Assembly (NCBI RefSeq): GCF_004005945.1
Contig: NZ_SACS01000001.1
Span: 186,001 to 250,000 of the forward strand
Source of the DNA: Rheinheimera riviphila
Lineage (GTDB): Bacteria; Pseudomonadota; Gammaproteobacteria; Enterobacterales; Alteromonadaceae
Reading direction: 5' to 3'
DNA: 64,000 bases
Shown: positions 17,701 to 25,844 of the stretch, piece by piece
Layout of the letters: each line of letters starts with the position of its first letter
Position numbering within the stretch: position 1 is the first letter of the stretch
Translations under genes and position numbers: made by a program
The notes under the pieces: model-generated
Seen by the model: the letters and a program-made list of their open reading frames with translations, nothing else
Databases searched by the model: none
Told to the model about the DNA's origin: nothing

Positions 17701-18620
17701 TAATAACCTCGTTGTTGGCAGACCAGATTCAGCAGCGGCAAACCAGCCAGGCTGCGACGGTAATTTTCAGCAATTTGCGCCACTGCCGTATCGGCATTGG
17801 TCACCGCTGAAATATGTGGCGTCAGCAGAATAGCAGGATGTTGCCAGAACGGATGTTCAGTCGGCAAAGGTTCGGTGCGGAACACATCCAGACATGCGGC
17901 AGCGATATGACCGCTGTCTAAATTCTGTAATAACGCCAGGTCATCTACTATAGCGCCTCTGGCCACGTTGACCAGAATTACCCCAGGTTTTAACAATGTC
18001 AGCCTTTGTTGATCCAGCAAATTTTCGGTCTGTGCTGTGAGCGGTAGCAGGCAAATCACCAGATCAGCTTCGTTCACCGCAGCGCTAAATGCCGCGTCCC
18101 CGGCAAAACAGTGTACGCCGGCAAGCGTTTTTGGCGATGCCGACCAACCACTGACCGTAAAACCCAAACCGGCAAAATGGCTGGCCGCCGCCTGCCCTAA
18201 TTCGCCGAGTCCTAACACACAAATATGCTTTAGTTGGCGCGGGCTTCTGGCTTTCCAGATTTGCTTACGCTGCTGTGCTCCGAATTCATCGAGTCGCAAC
18301 TGATAATGCTGCACCACGCCTTGTAGATATTGCAGCATCGAGTGGGTCAGCATGGGGTCAACAATTCGCGCCAGCGGTAAATCCGGTAAGGTGGTGTCGA
18401 CCAGAACATTGTCGACCCCGGCGCCAAAGGATTGTAATGCCTGAAGATTTGACATCTCTGCCAAGCATCCCGGTGGCTGGCGCCATAATACGGCCATTCG
18501 TACGGCGGTGGGATCAGTGATTTGCGGCCAGATTTCGATTGTGACATCAGGCAGCTGTTGTTGAAGTTTTTGTTGTAGCTGATCAAGTTTACGATCAGGG
18601 ATCACCAGCGCTATTGACAT
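17700..18620 (-). CDS. D-isomer-specific 2-hydroxyacid dehydrogenase, GhrA-like
   Basis: A 306-residue NAD(P)-dependent reductase like glyoxylate/hydroxypyruvate reductase A. The Rossmann motif is GLGELGQAAASHFAGLGF, and the catalytic residues appear as Arg in VNVARGAIVDD, Glu in DVFRTEPLP and His in LLTPHISA. The start is placed at ATG 18620 because GGAG stands 5 nt upstream; a GTG two codons earlier is less likely. It is coupled with the crotonase-fold gene downstream, hinting at a shared 2-oxoacid/acyl-CoA pathway. The natural substrate is not determinable. Confidence 0.85.
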   Translation of the reverse strand: MSIALVIPDRKLDQLQQKLQQQLPDVTIEIWPQITDPTAVRMAVLWRQPPGCLAEMSNLQALQSFGAGVDNVLVDTTLPDLPLARIVDPMLTHSMLQYLQGVVQHYQLRLDEFGAQQRKQIWKARSPRQLKHICVLGLGELGQAAASHFAGLGFTVSGWSASPKTLAGVHCFAGDAAFSAAVNEADLVICLLPLTAQTENLLDQQRLTLLKPGVILVNVARGAIVDDLALLQNLDSGHIAAACLDVFRTEPLPTEHPFWQHPAILLTPHISAVTNADTAVAQIAENYRRSLAGLPLLNLVCQQRGY

Positions 18621-18838
18621 GTCCACTCCGAAAAACTGCTGTTAACGCATTCTAACAAAGCGCGCTATTGCGTCCAGCAGATTATCGAATGCCATGTGCT
18701 GCAGTACCGCTTGCCTTGCCCTGATGAACACTGCTCGAAATTTCCACAAATTGTCATAAATCTGTGACCAGACAGTCATACCTCAGGCTTAGCCTTGCCC
18801 TGACCGCAGCTTGGAATAAGAACAGCGCAGGAGGCTTT

Positions 18839-20548
18839 ATGATCAGCGTAGAAAAAATGGTGCAACAACATTTGCCACAACTGCAGCAACAACCCTGGCT
18901 GGAAAAACCAGTCACCGGGGCGCTGAAACATTTGCTGCATGAACAGGACTTTATTGCCTTTTCTGAACAGTACCCGCATCTACAGGGCATTGAATTTATT
19001 GAGCAAGTTCTCGATTATTTCAAATTCAGTTACACAGTGCGCGACAACGAACTGGAACGTATTCCAACCTCTGGCCGGGTGGTGATTATTGCCAATCATC
19101 CGATTGGATCCTTGGATGGACTCGCGCTGGTGAAGCTTATTCACGACATTCGCCCTGATGTAAAAGTCATTGCGAATCAATTATTAAGTGCAGTGACGCC
19201 GCTCCACGCCATGTTACTGCCAGTCAATAATATGCAAGGTGGCACCGAGCGGCGCTGCATCGATCATATTCATCAGCATCTGGCGCAGGAAGGTGCAGTG
19301 ATTGTGTTTCCGGCCGGCGAAGTATCCAGACTCAAACCGAACGGCGTGCGCGACGGCAAATGGCATGCTGGCTTTTTAAGGTTTGCCCGTTCCAGCAAAG
19401 CGCCAATCCTGCCGGTATACATTGATGCGCGCAACTCGGCATTGTTCTACGGCGCCTCGATGCTGTACAAACCGCTGGCGACCATGTTGCTGGTACAGGA
19501 AATGTTCCGGCAAAAACATAAAAGCATCAGCATGCGGATTGGCGAGCTGATCCCTTATGACAGTTTTGCACAGTTGCCAATGGAAACGCCGGCCATTGTG
19601 AAGCTGTTTAAAAAGCACTTATACCGGCTGGCAAAAGACAAAAAGCCATTGCTGCGTACCCAAACCGCTATCGCCCATCCAGAAGACCGCCGTGAGCTGC
19701 GTAAAGCGATTGAAGCATGTCAGCTGTTGGGGCAAACCGCTGATGGTAAACAGATTTATCTGTATCAATCGGCGAAAAGCTCACCGATCATGCGCGAAAT
19801 TGGCAGGTTACGTGAAGTGTCGTTCCGGGCGGTTGGTGAAGGCAGTGGTGCGCGGCGGGATATCGACCGCTTCGACAGTTATTACGAGCAATTGATTTTA
19901 TGGGACAAAGACGATTTGGAGATTGTCGGCGCTTACCGTTTTGCCGACACCCAAAAAATCATCGCTGCACAGGGCTTGCAGGGGCTTTATACCGCATCGT
20001 TATTTACTTTTAACCAGCAAATGCAGCCCTTTTTGGCGCAGGGGCTAGAGCTTGGCCGTAGTTTTGTGCAGCCGAAATATTGGGGCAAACGCAGTCTGGA
20101 TTATCTGTGGTACGGCATTGGCGCTTATTTACAGCAAAACCCGCACATCCGTTATTTATTTGGCGGCGTCAGCTTATCGAACAGTTACCCCAAAGCGGCG
20201 CGTGATTTATTGGTGTACTTCTATACGCTGTACTTCAGCGAAGAAAACGACACTGCGATCCCTAATATTCCATACCAGCTACCGTTTGAAACCTTGGCGC
20301 AGCTGCAACAACACTTTTCCGGTACTGATTACAGCGCCGACTTTACCCAGCTCAAACACCTGCTGGCGCATATGGGGCTGAATATTCCGACTTTATATAA
20401 ACAATACAGTGAAATCGCCGAACCCGGTGGCGTGCAATTTCTGGCTTTTGGCATTGATCCGGACTTCGCCGATTGTGTGGATGGACTGGTGCTGGTGGAT
20501 TTAACCAAGCTGAAACCAGCGAAAAAGCAGCGGTATTTGGGCGACTAA
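18839..20548 (+). CDS. olsF: bifunctional acyltransferase, OlsF-like ornithine lipid synthase
   Basis: A 569-residue fusion. The N-terminal half is a PlsC/LPLAT acyltransferase with the HPIGSLD motif (H87, D93) and FPAGEVSR; the C-terminal half is an OlsB-like GNAT-fold acyl-ACP N-acyltransferase (IMREIGRLREVSFRAVGEGSG, LGRSFVQPKYW, LFGGVSLS). OlsF of Serratia and Flavobacterium has the same two-domain arrangement and makes ornithine lipids, one half N-acylating ornithine and the other O-acylating the lyso-lipid. The start at 18839 has AGGAGG 5-6 nt upstream; the 25 residues before it are excluded. Monocistronic, with a strong terminator. Confidence 0.82.
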   Translation: MISVEKMVQQHLPQLQQQPWLEKPVTGALKHLLHEQDFIAFSEQYPHLQGIEFIEQVLDYFKFSYTVRDNELERIPTSGRVVIIANHPIGSLDGLALVKLIHDIRPDVKVIANQLLSAVTPLHAMLLPVNNMQGGTERRCIDHIHQHLAQEGAVIVFPAGEVSRLKPNGVRDGKWHAGFLRFARSSKAPILPVYIDARNSALFYGASMLYKPLATMLLVQEMFRQKHKSISMRIGELIPYDSFAQLPMETPAIVKLFKKHLYRLAKDKKPLLRTQTAIAHPEDRRELRKAIEACQLLGQTADGKQIYLYQSAKSSPIMREIGRLREVSFRAVGEGSGARRDIDRFDSYYEQLILWDKDDLEIVGAYRFADTQKIIAAQGLQGLYTASLFTFNQQMQPFLAQGLELGRSFVQPKYWGKRSLDYLWYGIGAYLQQNPHIRYLFGGVSLSNSYPKAARDLLVYFYTLYFSEENDTAIPNIPYQLPFETLAQLQQHFSGTDYSADFTQLKHLLAHMGLNIPTLYKQYSEIAEPGGVQFLAFGIDPDFADCVDGLVLVDLTKLKPAKKQRYLGD

Positions 20549-20570
20549 ATCTTAAAAAAGCATAAAAACA

Positions 20571-20620
20571 GGGCGGAGCTAATTGTTTATTTATCAAACA
20601 ATTAGCGCCGCCCCCTTTTT
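20571..20620. terminator. terminator between convergent olsF and sugar transporter
   Basis: Arms at 20571-20588 and 20596-20613 (GGGCGGAGCTAATTGTTT and its complement with one mismatch) are followed by CCTTTTT. It terminates olsF and probably the convergent transporter gene. The GGGCGGAGCTAAT core recurs at 22204. Confidence 0.85.
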
Positions 20621-20629
20621 GTCTGGTGC

Positions 20630-21886
20630 TTACTTAGGCACTGAGCCTTTTAAACCGTAAAAACAAATATAGGCGTAACAAAACACAGGTAGGATAAACG
20701 ACAATTGCAGGCCAATAGTATCTGCCAGCACGCCTTGCAATAACGGCACTATCGCACCACCCACAATCGCCAGACACAATACGCCGCTCCCTTGGCTGGT
20801 GTATTTACCAAGACCGGTCACTGCCAGACTAAAAATGGTGGGGAACATAATGGAGTTAAATAAACCGACCGCCAGAATAGCCCACATCGCCACCGCGCCA
20901 GACGTGGTCATCGCCACAATCACCAGCACCGAAGCTGCCACAGCATTAAAGGCCAGCACTTTACCGGCTGCAATTTTTTGCATCACCGCAGCACCAATAA
21001 ACCGACCAACCATCGCGCCGCCCCAGTAATAGCTGATATATGCAGCGGCTGTGGCTTCAGGTAAGCCGGCAATATGTGGCTCACCTAAAAAATTCACCAG
21101 AAAACTGCCAATGGCCACTTCACCACCGACATACACAAAAATTCCTAATGCGCCCAACATCAAATGGCTATATTGCCAGGCAGAACCACTGTCGGCATCT
21201 GCGATATCACTTTGATGATGTTCAGCAACTGTCGGTAGTTTCAACAGCGCAAAGATTGCCGCCAGCACCAGTAAAGCAGCCGCCAGCATCAGATAAGGTA
21301 CCTGCACCGCCGCAGCTTCCTGCGCTTTAAATTCAGCAGTACCAACTTCAGCAGTCGCCGCCGCCAGAATTAACAGTCCACCAAACCAAGGCGCGATTGT
21401 GGTGCCGAAAGAGTTAAAAGCCTGGGTCAAGGTTAACCGGCTGGACGCCGTTGCGGCTTTACCAAGCGCCGTCACGTAGGGGTTAGCGGCCACCTGTAAG
21501 ATGGTGATGCCAGACGCCAACACAAATAATGCTAACAGAAACAGTGGATAGGTTTGCACCGATGCTGCCGGATAAAACAGCAAACAACCGCCAGCTGCAA
21601 TCAGTAAACCTATGACAATACCGCGCTGATAGCCGGCCTTTTTCACCAGATAACCGGCCGGAATGGACACCAGAAAATAAGCGCCAAAAAAGCAAAACTG
21701 GATCAGCATGGCCTGGGTGTAATTCAGATCAAACACATTTTTTAAATGTGGGATCAGAATATCGTTCAGACAGGTAATAAAACCCCAGATAAAAAACAAA
21801 AAGGTCAGGCTGGTTAAAGCAAAATTATAATTCTGCCCGCTATCCGTCTGACCCACGCTCGCGCTGGTGGGTGTTGTTATTGACAT
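20630..21886 (-). CDS. MFS sugar:proton symporter, FucP/GluP family
   Basis: A 418-residue, 12-helix major facilitator. [21 protein letters not shown] at helix 1, the [12 protein letters not shown] block and [14 protein letters not shown] are hallmarks of the FHS (FucP/GluP/NagP) family of sugar:H+ symporters. In Alteromonadales such transporters carry glucose, GlcNAc or other hexoses; no adjacent catabolic gene identifies the sugar. A 360-bp upstream region holds a sigma-70-like promoter and a 12-bp palindrome, suggesting dedicated regulation. Confidence 0.87.
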   Translation of the reverse strand: MSITTPTSASVGQTDSGQNYNFALTSLTFLFFIWGFITCLNDILIPHLKNVFDLNYTQAMLIQFCFFGAYFLVSIPAGYLVKKAGYQRGIVIGLLIAAGGCLLFYPAASVQTYPLFLLALFVLASGITILQVAANPYVTALGKAATASSRLTLTQAFNSFGTTIAPWFGGLLILAAATAEVGTAEFKAQEAAAVQVPYLMLAAALLVLAAIFALLKLPTVAEHHQSDIADADSGSAWQYSHLMLGALGIFVYVGGEVAIGSFLVNFLGEPHIAGLPEATAAAYISYYWGGAMVGRFIGAAVMQKIAAGKVLAFNAVAASVLVIVAMTTSGAVAMWAILAVGLFNSIMFPTIFSLAVTGLGKYTSQGSGVLCLAIVGGAIVPLLQGVLADTIGLQLSFILPVFCYAYICFYGLKGSVPK

Positions 21887-22001
21887 ACAATTTCTCTTGT
21901 TATGATTTGTCTATCCTGTGTGTACTTAGGCTGCGACTGCTGCAGTTCTCTCCCCTGCCATGCTGTAACGCCAAGGCCTGCGCCGCAAATAAGCTTTTTG
22001 T

Positions 22002-22029
22002 ACTATACCTGCGCCCTTGCTGATTGCAA
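22002..22029 (-). promoter_or_regulatory. promoter of the FHS sugar transporter
   Basis: Minus-strand TTGCAA (22029-22024) and TATAGT (22007-22002) are 16 bp apart, giving a leader of about 110 nt to the transporter start. Confidence 0.5.
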
Positions 22030-22042
22030 AGTATCCGCCACA

Positions 22043-22054
22043 ACATACGTATGT
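22043..22054. promoter_or_regulatory. perfect 12-bp palindrome, candidate operator
   Basis: ACATACGTATGT is a perfect palindrome 14 bp upstream of the predicted -35 of the sugar transporter. Placement suits an activator or a LacI/TetR-type repressor site; the regulator is not in this window. Confidence 0.45.
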
Positions 22055-22203
22055 AATTTTTCAACAAATTAGCTTGTGCAGAGCAGAACAGGATTGTTGC
22101 CACAGCATAGCTGTTTTGCCCACGTTGAGACGAAGCATTGACGTGCAGATTGACCCGCTGGTGGTGATGGCAGGCTTACGTTGGGGTATGTAATTTTAAG
22201 GCT

Positions 22204-22243
22204 AAAAAGGGCGGAGCTCATGCATTAGCTCCGCCCCCTTTTT
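22204..22243 (-). terminator. terminator of the lanthipeptide operon
   Basis: AAAAAGGGCGGAGCT at 22204-22218 pairs with AGCTCCGCCC...TTTTT at 22227-22243; on the minus strand the hairpin ends in TTTTT directly after the exporter gene. The rest of 21887-22246 holds the transporter promoter and nothing else I recognise. Confidence 0.85.
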
Positions 22244-22246
22244 ACG

Positions 22247-24328
22247 CTAATTTAACTCAATCACCCGATCAACCGAAGCAATCGTCTCAGGGCGATGGGC
22301 AATAATCACCCTGGTGATCGACAGTTGTTGCATGGCCTGGCTGACAAAAGATTCAGTTTTGGTATCGAGATGACTGGTGGCTTCGTCCATAAACAAAATC
22401 CGTGGCTTGCGGTATAACGCCCGCGCCAACAAAATTCGTTGCTTCTGGCCGCCGGATAACGCAGAACCCATATCGCCAATTAAACTGTTGTAACCCATTG
22501 GCATTTTGGCGATATCGTCGGCAATCGACGCCATTTGCGCACTGGCGATAATGCGTTCCATGTCAAAGCTATCATCAAAAAACGCGATATTGTCGCGAAT
22601 AGAGCCGGATAGCAGCTGATCATCCTGCATCACGGCGGCAATTTGCCCGCGATACTGCGCCAAACCTAACTGCGCCAGCGGGATACCATCGATCAACACC
22701 TGGCCCTGTTTTGGTTGCAATAACCCCAGCATCAGTTTCATCAGGGTGGTTTTGCCACAACCGGACGGGCCGATTAACGCCACTGATTCACCGGCTTGAA
22801 TGCTCAGACTGAGATCAGCCAACACCGGATCCGTGACATCGCTGTAGGCAAAACTCAAACCGCGAATTTCCAGATTGCCCTGAATTTGATGGGGTCGGTC
22901 TTGCTCCGGATAAACTTGTTCTTTTTTGGTCAATGCAACATCGCCCAGCCGCTCAAAATGCAAATTTAGCATCCGGAACTGAAATGCCTTTTCGATGAGC
23001 CGCGCCATCCGTTCCATAAACTGGCTTTTATAGGCCATAAAAGCAAACAACATCCCGGTACTAAAACCACCTGCCAGCACTAGTTTCGCGCCTAAATACA
23101 CCACCAGAATGTTCTCCAGCCCAAACAACAAGCGGTTGCAGGTCTGAAAACTAATGTTAAACACGCCAAGCTGCATATCTTTGTTGGTCGCTTCGACATT
23201 CAGATTCTGCCAGCCGCCTTCGCGTTTCACTTCAGCGCCAAACAGTTTGATGGTCTGAATAGCCCGCACCGTTTCAATAAAATTCGACTGCTCTTTTGAG
23301 TCCGCCAGAATTTGTTGCTCGGTGATCTGCCGGACTTTTTGGTACACCGCAATTCGAAACAACGCGTAAAGGAGCACTGCAGCAAGCACCACCATCGAGA
23401 GTTGCGGACTATAGATAAAAATCACCACCAGAATCGCCAGCGCCATCACCCCGTCAATCAGGGTTTCAATCAGCCCGGTGGTCAGCAGTTCACGTACCTG
23501 ATTGAGCGATCCAAAGCGCGATAACACATCACCGATATGGCGTTTTTCAAAATAACCGAGCGGTAAGCGGATCAGATGGTGAAACAGATTGGATGCCATC
23601 TGAATATTCAGCGAATTGCCAAAATGCAGCAGTACAAAACTTCGCACCGTACTGGTGGTCACTTCAAACAGCAGCACCAAAGAAAAACCAACAGCCAGAA
23701 TAATCAACAAGTTATCGTCGGAAGTCAGCAAGACATCGTCCACCACCAACTGCATGTAATAAGGCGCAATCAGGGTAAATACTTGCAATAATAACGACAG
23801 TGACAACAGCAAAAACAATGAACGTTTAAAGCCGGTGATTTTTGACCAAAAATCCGATAACCCCAGTTTACTGACGTTCTCTTTACAACTGAAATCAGTG
23901 GTTGGCAGCAGCTCCAGCGCAATGCCAGTGAAGTGTTTTGACACTTCCGCCAGCGGTATATTGCGCTCGCCGTAGGCCGGATCAAGTATCACGCAACGAT
24001 CCGCTTTGACCTCTTTGAGCACCACAAAGTGATTCATATCCCAATGCAAAATACAGGGCGTGCTGAGCGCGGCCAAATCATCCAGTTCAATCCGCAGTGG
24101 CCGACTGGTCAGTTCCAGCCGTTCGGCGAATTTCATCAAATCCAGTAAGGTACAACCTTCAATCGATAACTCGAACTTTTGCCGCAGTTCGTTTAAATCA
24201 GTGTGATAACCATGATAGCCGCTGACCATTGCCAGACATGCCAGACCACACTCAGCCGCTTCGGTTTGCAGCACTAAGGGTAACCGCTGCCCACTTCGCC
24301 AGGTGAGGCGCGCTGCCGGATTATTCAT
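22247..24328 (-). CDS. peptidase-containing ABC transporter (C39), lanthipeptide exporter
   Basis: A 693-residue PCAT. An N-terminal C39 cysteine-protease domain (1-~145) has the oxyanion Gln21 and catalytic Cys27 in LQTEAAECGLACLA, His100 in HWDMNHFVVL and Asp116. Six membrane helices follow (~165-440), then an ATPase domain with Walker A GPSGCGKTT, signature LSGGQKQR and Walker B ILFMDEATSHLD. Such proteins cut double-glycine leaders and export the product. The precursor encoded 6 kb upstream has an AGG leader end. The start overlaps the hlyD-like stop (TAATG). It is the last gene of the lanthipeptide operon, followed by a strong terminator. Confidence 0.95.
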   Translation of the reverse strand: MNNPAARLTWRSGQRLPLVLQTEAAECGLACLAMVSGYHGYHTDLNELRQKFELSIEGCTLLDLMKFAERLELTSRPLRIELDDLAALSTPCILHWDMNHFVVLKEVKADRCVILDPAYGERNIPLAEVSKHFTGIALELLPTTDFSCKENVSKLGLSDFWSKITGFKRSLFLLLSLSLLLQVFTLIAPYYMQLVVDDVLLTSDDNLLIILAVGFSLVLLFEVTTSTVRSFVLLHFGNSLNIQMASNLFHHLIRLPLGYFEKRHIGDVLSRFGSLNQVRELLTTGLIETLIDGVMALAILVVIFIYSPQLSMVVLAAVLLYALFRIAVYQKVRQITEQQILADSKEQSNFIETVRAIQTIKLFGAEVKREGGWQNLNVEATNKDMQLGVFNISFQTCNRLLFGLENILVVYLGAKLVLAGGFSTGMLFAFMAYKSQFMERMARLIEKAFQFRMLNLHFERLGDVALTKKEQVYPEQDRPHQIQGNLEIRGLSFAYSDVTDPVLADLSLSIQAGESVALIGPSGCGKTTLMKLMLGLLQPKQGQVLIDGIPLAQLGLAQYRGQIAAVMQDDQLLSGSIRDNIAFFDDSFDMERIIASAQMASIADDIAKMPMGYNSLIGDMGSALSGGQKQRILLARALYRKPRILFMDEATSHLDTKTESFVSQAMQQLSITRVIIAHRPETIASVDRVIELN

Positions 24329-25569
24329 TACAACCGTCCCTGAATACTGTAAATTGGGTCAAACAACCACTGCAATAAACTACGTCGTTCGGTGACGATA
24401 TCGGCTTCAAGCGACATACCGGCTTTGAGCGGCAACTCGCGATTGTAAGCACTGATCTGCTGCGCACTGAGCTTCAGCCGCAGCCGGTAACTGGGTTCCG
24501 TCAGTGTCATATCGGTCACTTCATTAGGTAACAACACAGTACTGCTGACTTCAATAATTTCGGCCTGATGGACACCAAAACGTTGATATGGAAAAGCATG
24601 GTAGCGAATGCGTGCTTGCTGACCAACGTCGACAAAAGCGATGGCACTGGTTGGCAAGTATAAAATAGCCTCCAGTTGATGGTGGGCTGGTAACAAACTG
24701 AGCGCTGGCACGCCCTGATTCAGCTGCTGACCGGCTTTGACCAGCACCGCACTGACCACACCTGCCACCGGCGCGGTGATCAGGCTGCTTTGTTCATGCT
24801 GCAAGCGGGCCAGCTGGTTTTTATGTTCGGAGATTTGCTGCTCCAGCTGCGTGAGTTCTTGCTGATATTGCAGCGGCAGTTGTTGTAACAAGTTTTGTTG
24901 CTGGGAAAGTTGTTCAGAAAGTGCCAGTTGCTGACCATTCAGCACCTTGTCCTGTTGCTGCAAAGACAACAATAAATCGCGTTGCCGATTTAACTCGATT
25001 TCCGAAATATAGCCGGTGCCGTTGAGTTTCTGCAGTTGTTGTACTTGTTGTTGGTTAAGTTGCAGCCGTTCGCCAAAGGTGCTGATCTGTTGATTTAATT
25101 CAATCAGTTGCAGCTCTAAACTGCTGATTTTCTGTTTGGTTTCAGTAAGCTGCAGCTGGTGTTTCTGCTGATTTTGCTGCTTTTGCGCCAGCAATGCGTC
25201 CATCATCGCCTGCCGTTCCTGTAAGAGCGTGGCATTCAGTTCCGGCTGGCCTTCGGCATAGAGGCGGGATGTTAACTGCAGCAATGGCTGGCCTTGTGTG
25301 ACTAGCTCGCCTTCTTTGACCAGCACCGCACTCACCACCCCGGCACTGCTGGTTTGTAACCGGACCACACCTTGTTCCGGTTGCAATAAACCGACAGCGG
25401 TTTGTTTACGTTGATAGTCGCCGCTCAATAAAAATATAAGACTGATCAACGCGATAACGCCAATTAACCAGGTTAACCACACCAAAGCAGGTGGCCGGGT
25501 TAAGCTGACTTCTCCTTGTAACCGTTGTTGCTGTCGGGCAACCGCTTCAGGGCGAAATAATGAATTCAT
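24328..25569 (-). CDS. HlyD-family periplasmic adaptor for peptide export
   Basis: A 413-residue membrane fusion protein: one N-terminal transmembrane helix (~residues 29-49), a lipoyl-like segment (AGVVSAVLVKEGELVTQGQPLL), a long glutamine-rich coiled-coil hairpin (~105-265), the second lipoyl half repeating the same AGVVSAVLVKAG motif, then a beta-barrel domain with LKAGMSLEADIVTERRSLLQWLFDPI typical of bacteriocin-export adaptors. It links the C39 ABC transporter to an outer-membrane channel; no TolC gene is adjacent, so a chromosomal TolC is presumably shared. Confidence 0.93.
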   Translation of the reverse strand: MNSLFRPEAVARQQQRLQGEVSLTRPPALVWLTWLIGVIALISLIFLLSGDYQRKQTAVGLLQPEQGVVRLQTSSAGVVSAVLVKEGELVTQGQPLLQLTSRLYAEGQPELNATLLQERQAMMDALLAQKQQNQQKHQLQLTETKQKISSLELQLIELNQQISTFGERLQLNQQQVQQLQKLNGTGYISEIELNRQRDLLLSLQQQDKVLNGQQLALSEQLSQQQNLLQQLPLQYQQELTQLEQQISEHKNQLARLQHEQSSLITAPVAGVVSAVLVKAGQQLNQGVPALSLLPAHHQLEAILYLPTSAIAFVDVGQQARIRYHAFPYQRFGVHQAEIIEVSSTVLLPNEVTDMTLTEPSYRLRLKLSAQQISAYNRELPLKAGMSLEADIVTERRSLLQWLFDPIYSIQGRL

Positions 25570-25844
25570 TCACTCTCTTATTATTTTGATTTTGGTCTCT
25601 ATAGTCCGAACCTTTCAAAACCAGCATATCGACTCCGGCTAAGCGCGGCAATCGAATTCAGTACCCTGACAATTCATTCAGCCCCTATTCGATTAAAAAG
25701 CAAACGACTGAGCCAACTTACAAATTTACTGGCGCAGCCGTCTACAGAACTGGTACGGCATCAGCGCCAGCACTGGCTTTTCTGCCATCGTCAATTCTGA
25801 ACTATCGGACCAGACCTCTTGGAAGACTGAATCTATGCGCATCG
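25570..25844 (-). other. 275-bp gap between lanB and hlyD-like gene
   Basis: The gap between dehydratase stop and adaptor start could hold a second promoter, but no strong -35/-10 pair was recognised. It contains a 26-codon leftward ORF (25627-25547, starting MLVLKGSDYRD) with a well placed GGAG; it overlaps the adaptor start in another frame and may be a coupling uORF. No hairpin terminator was seen. Confidence 0.35.
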
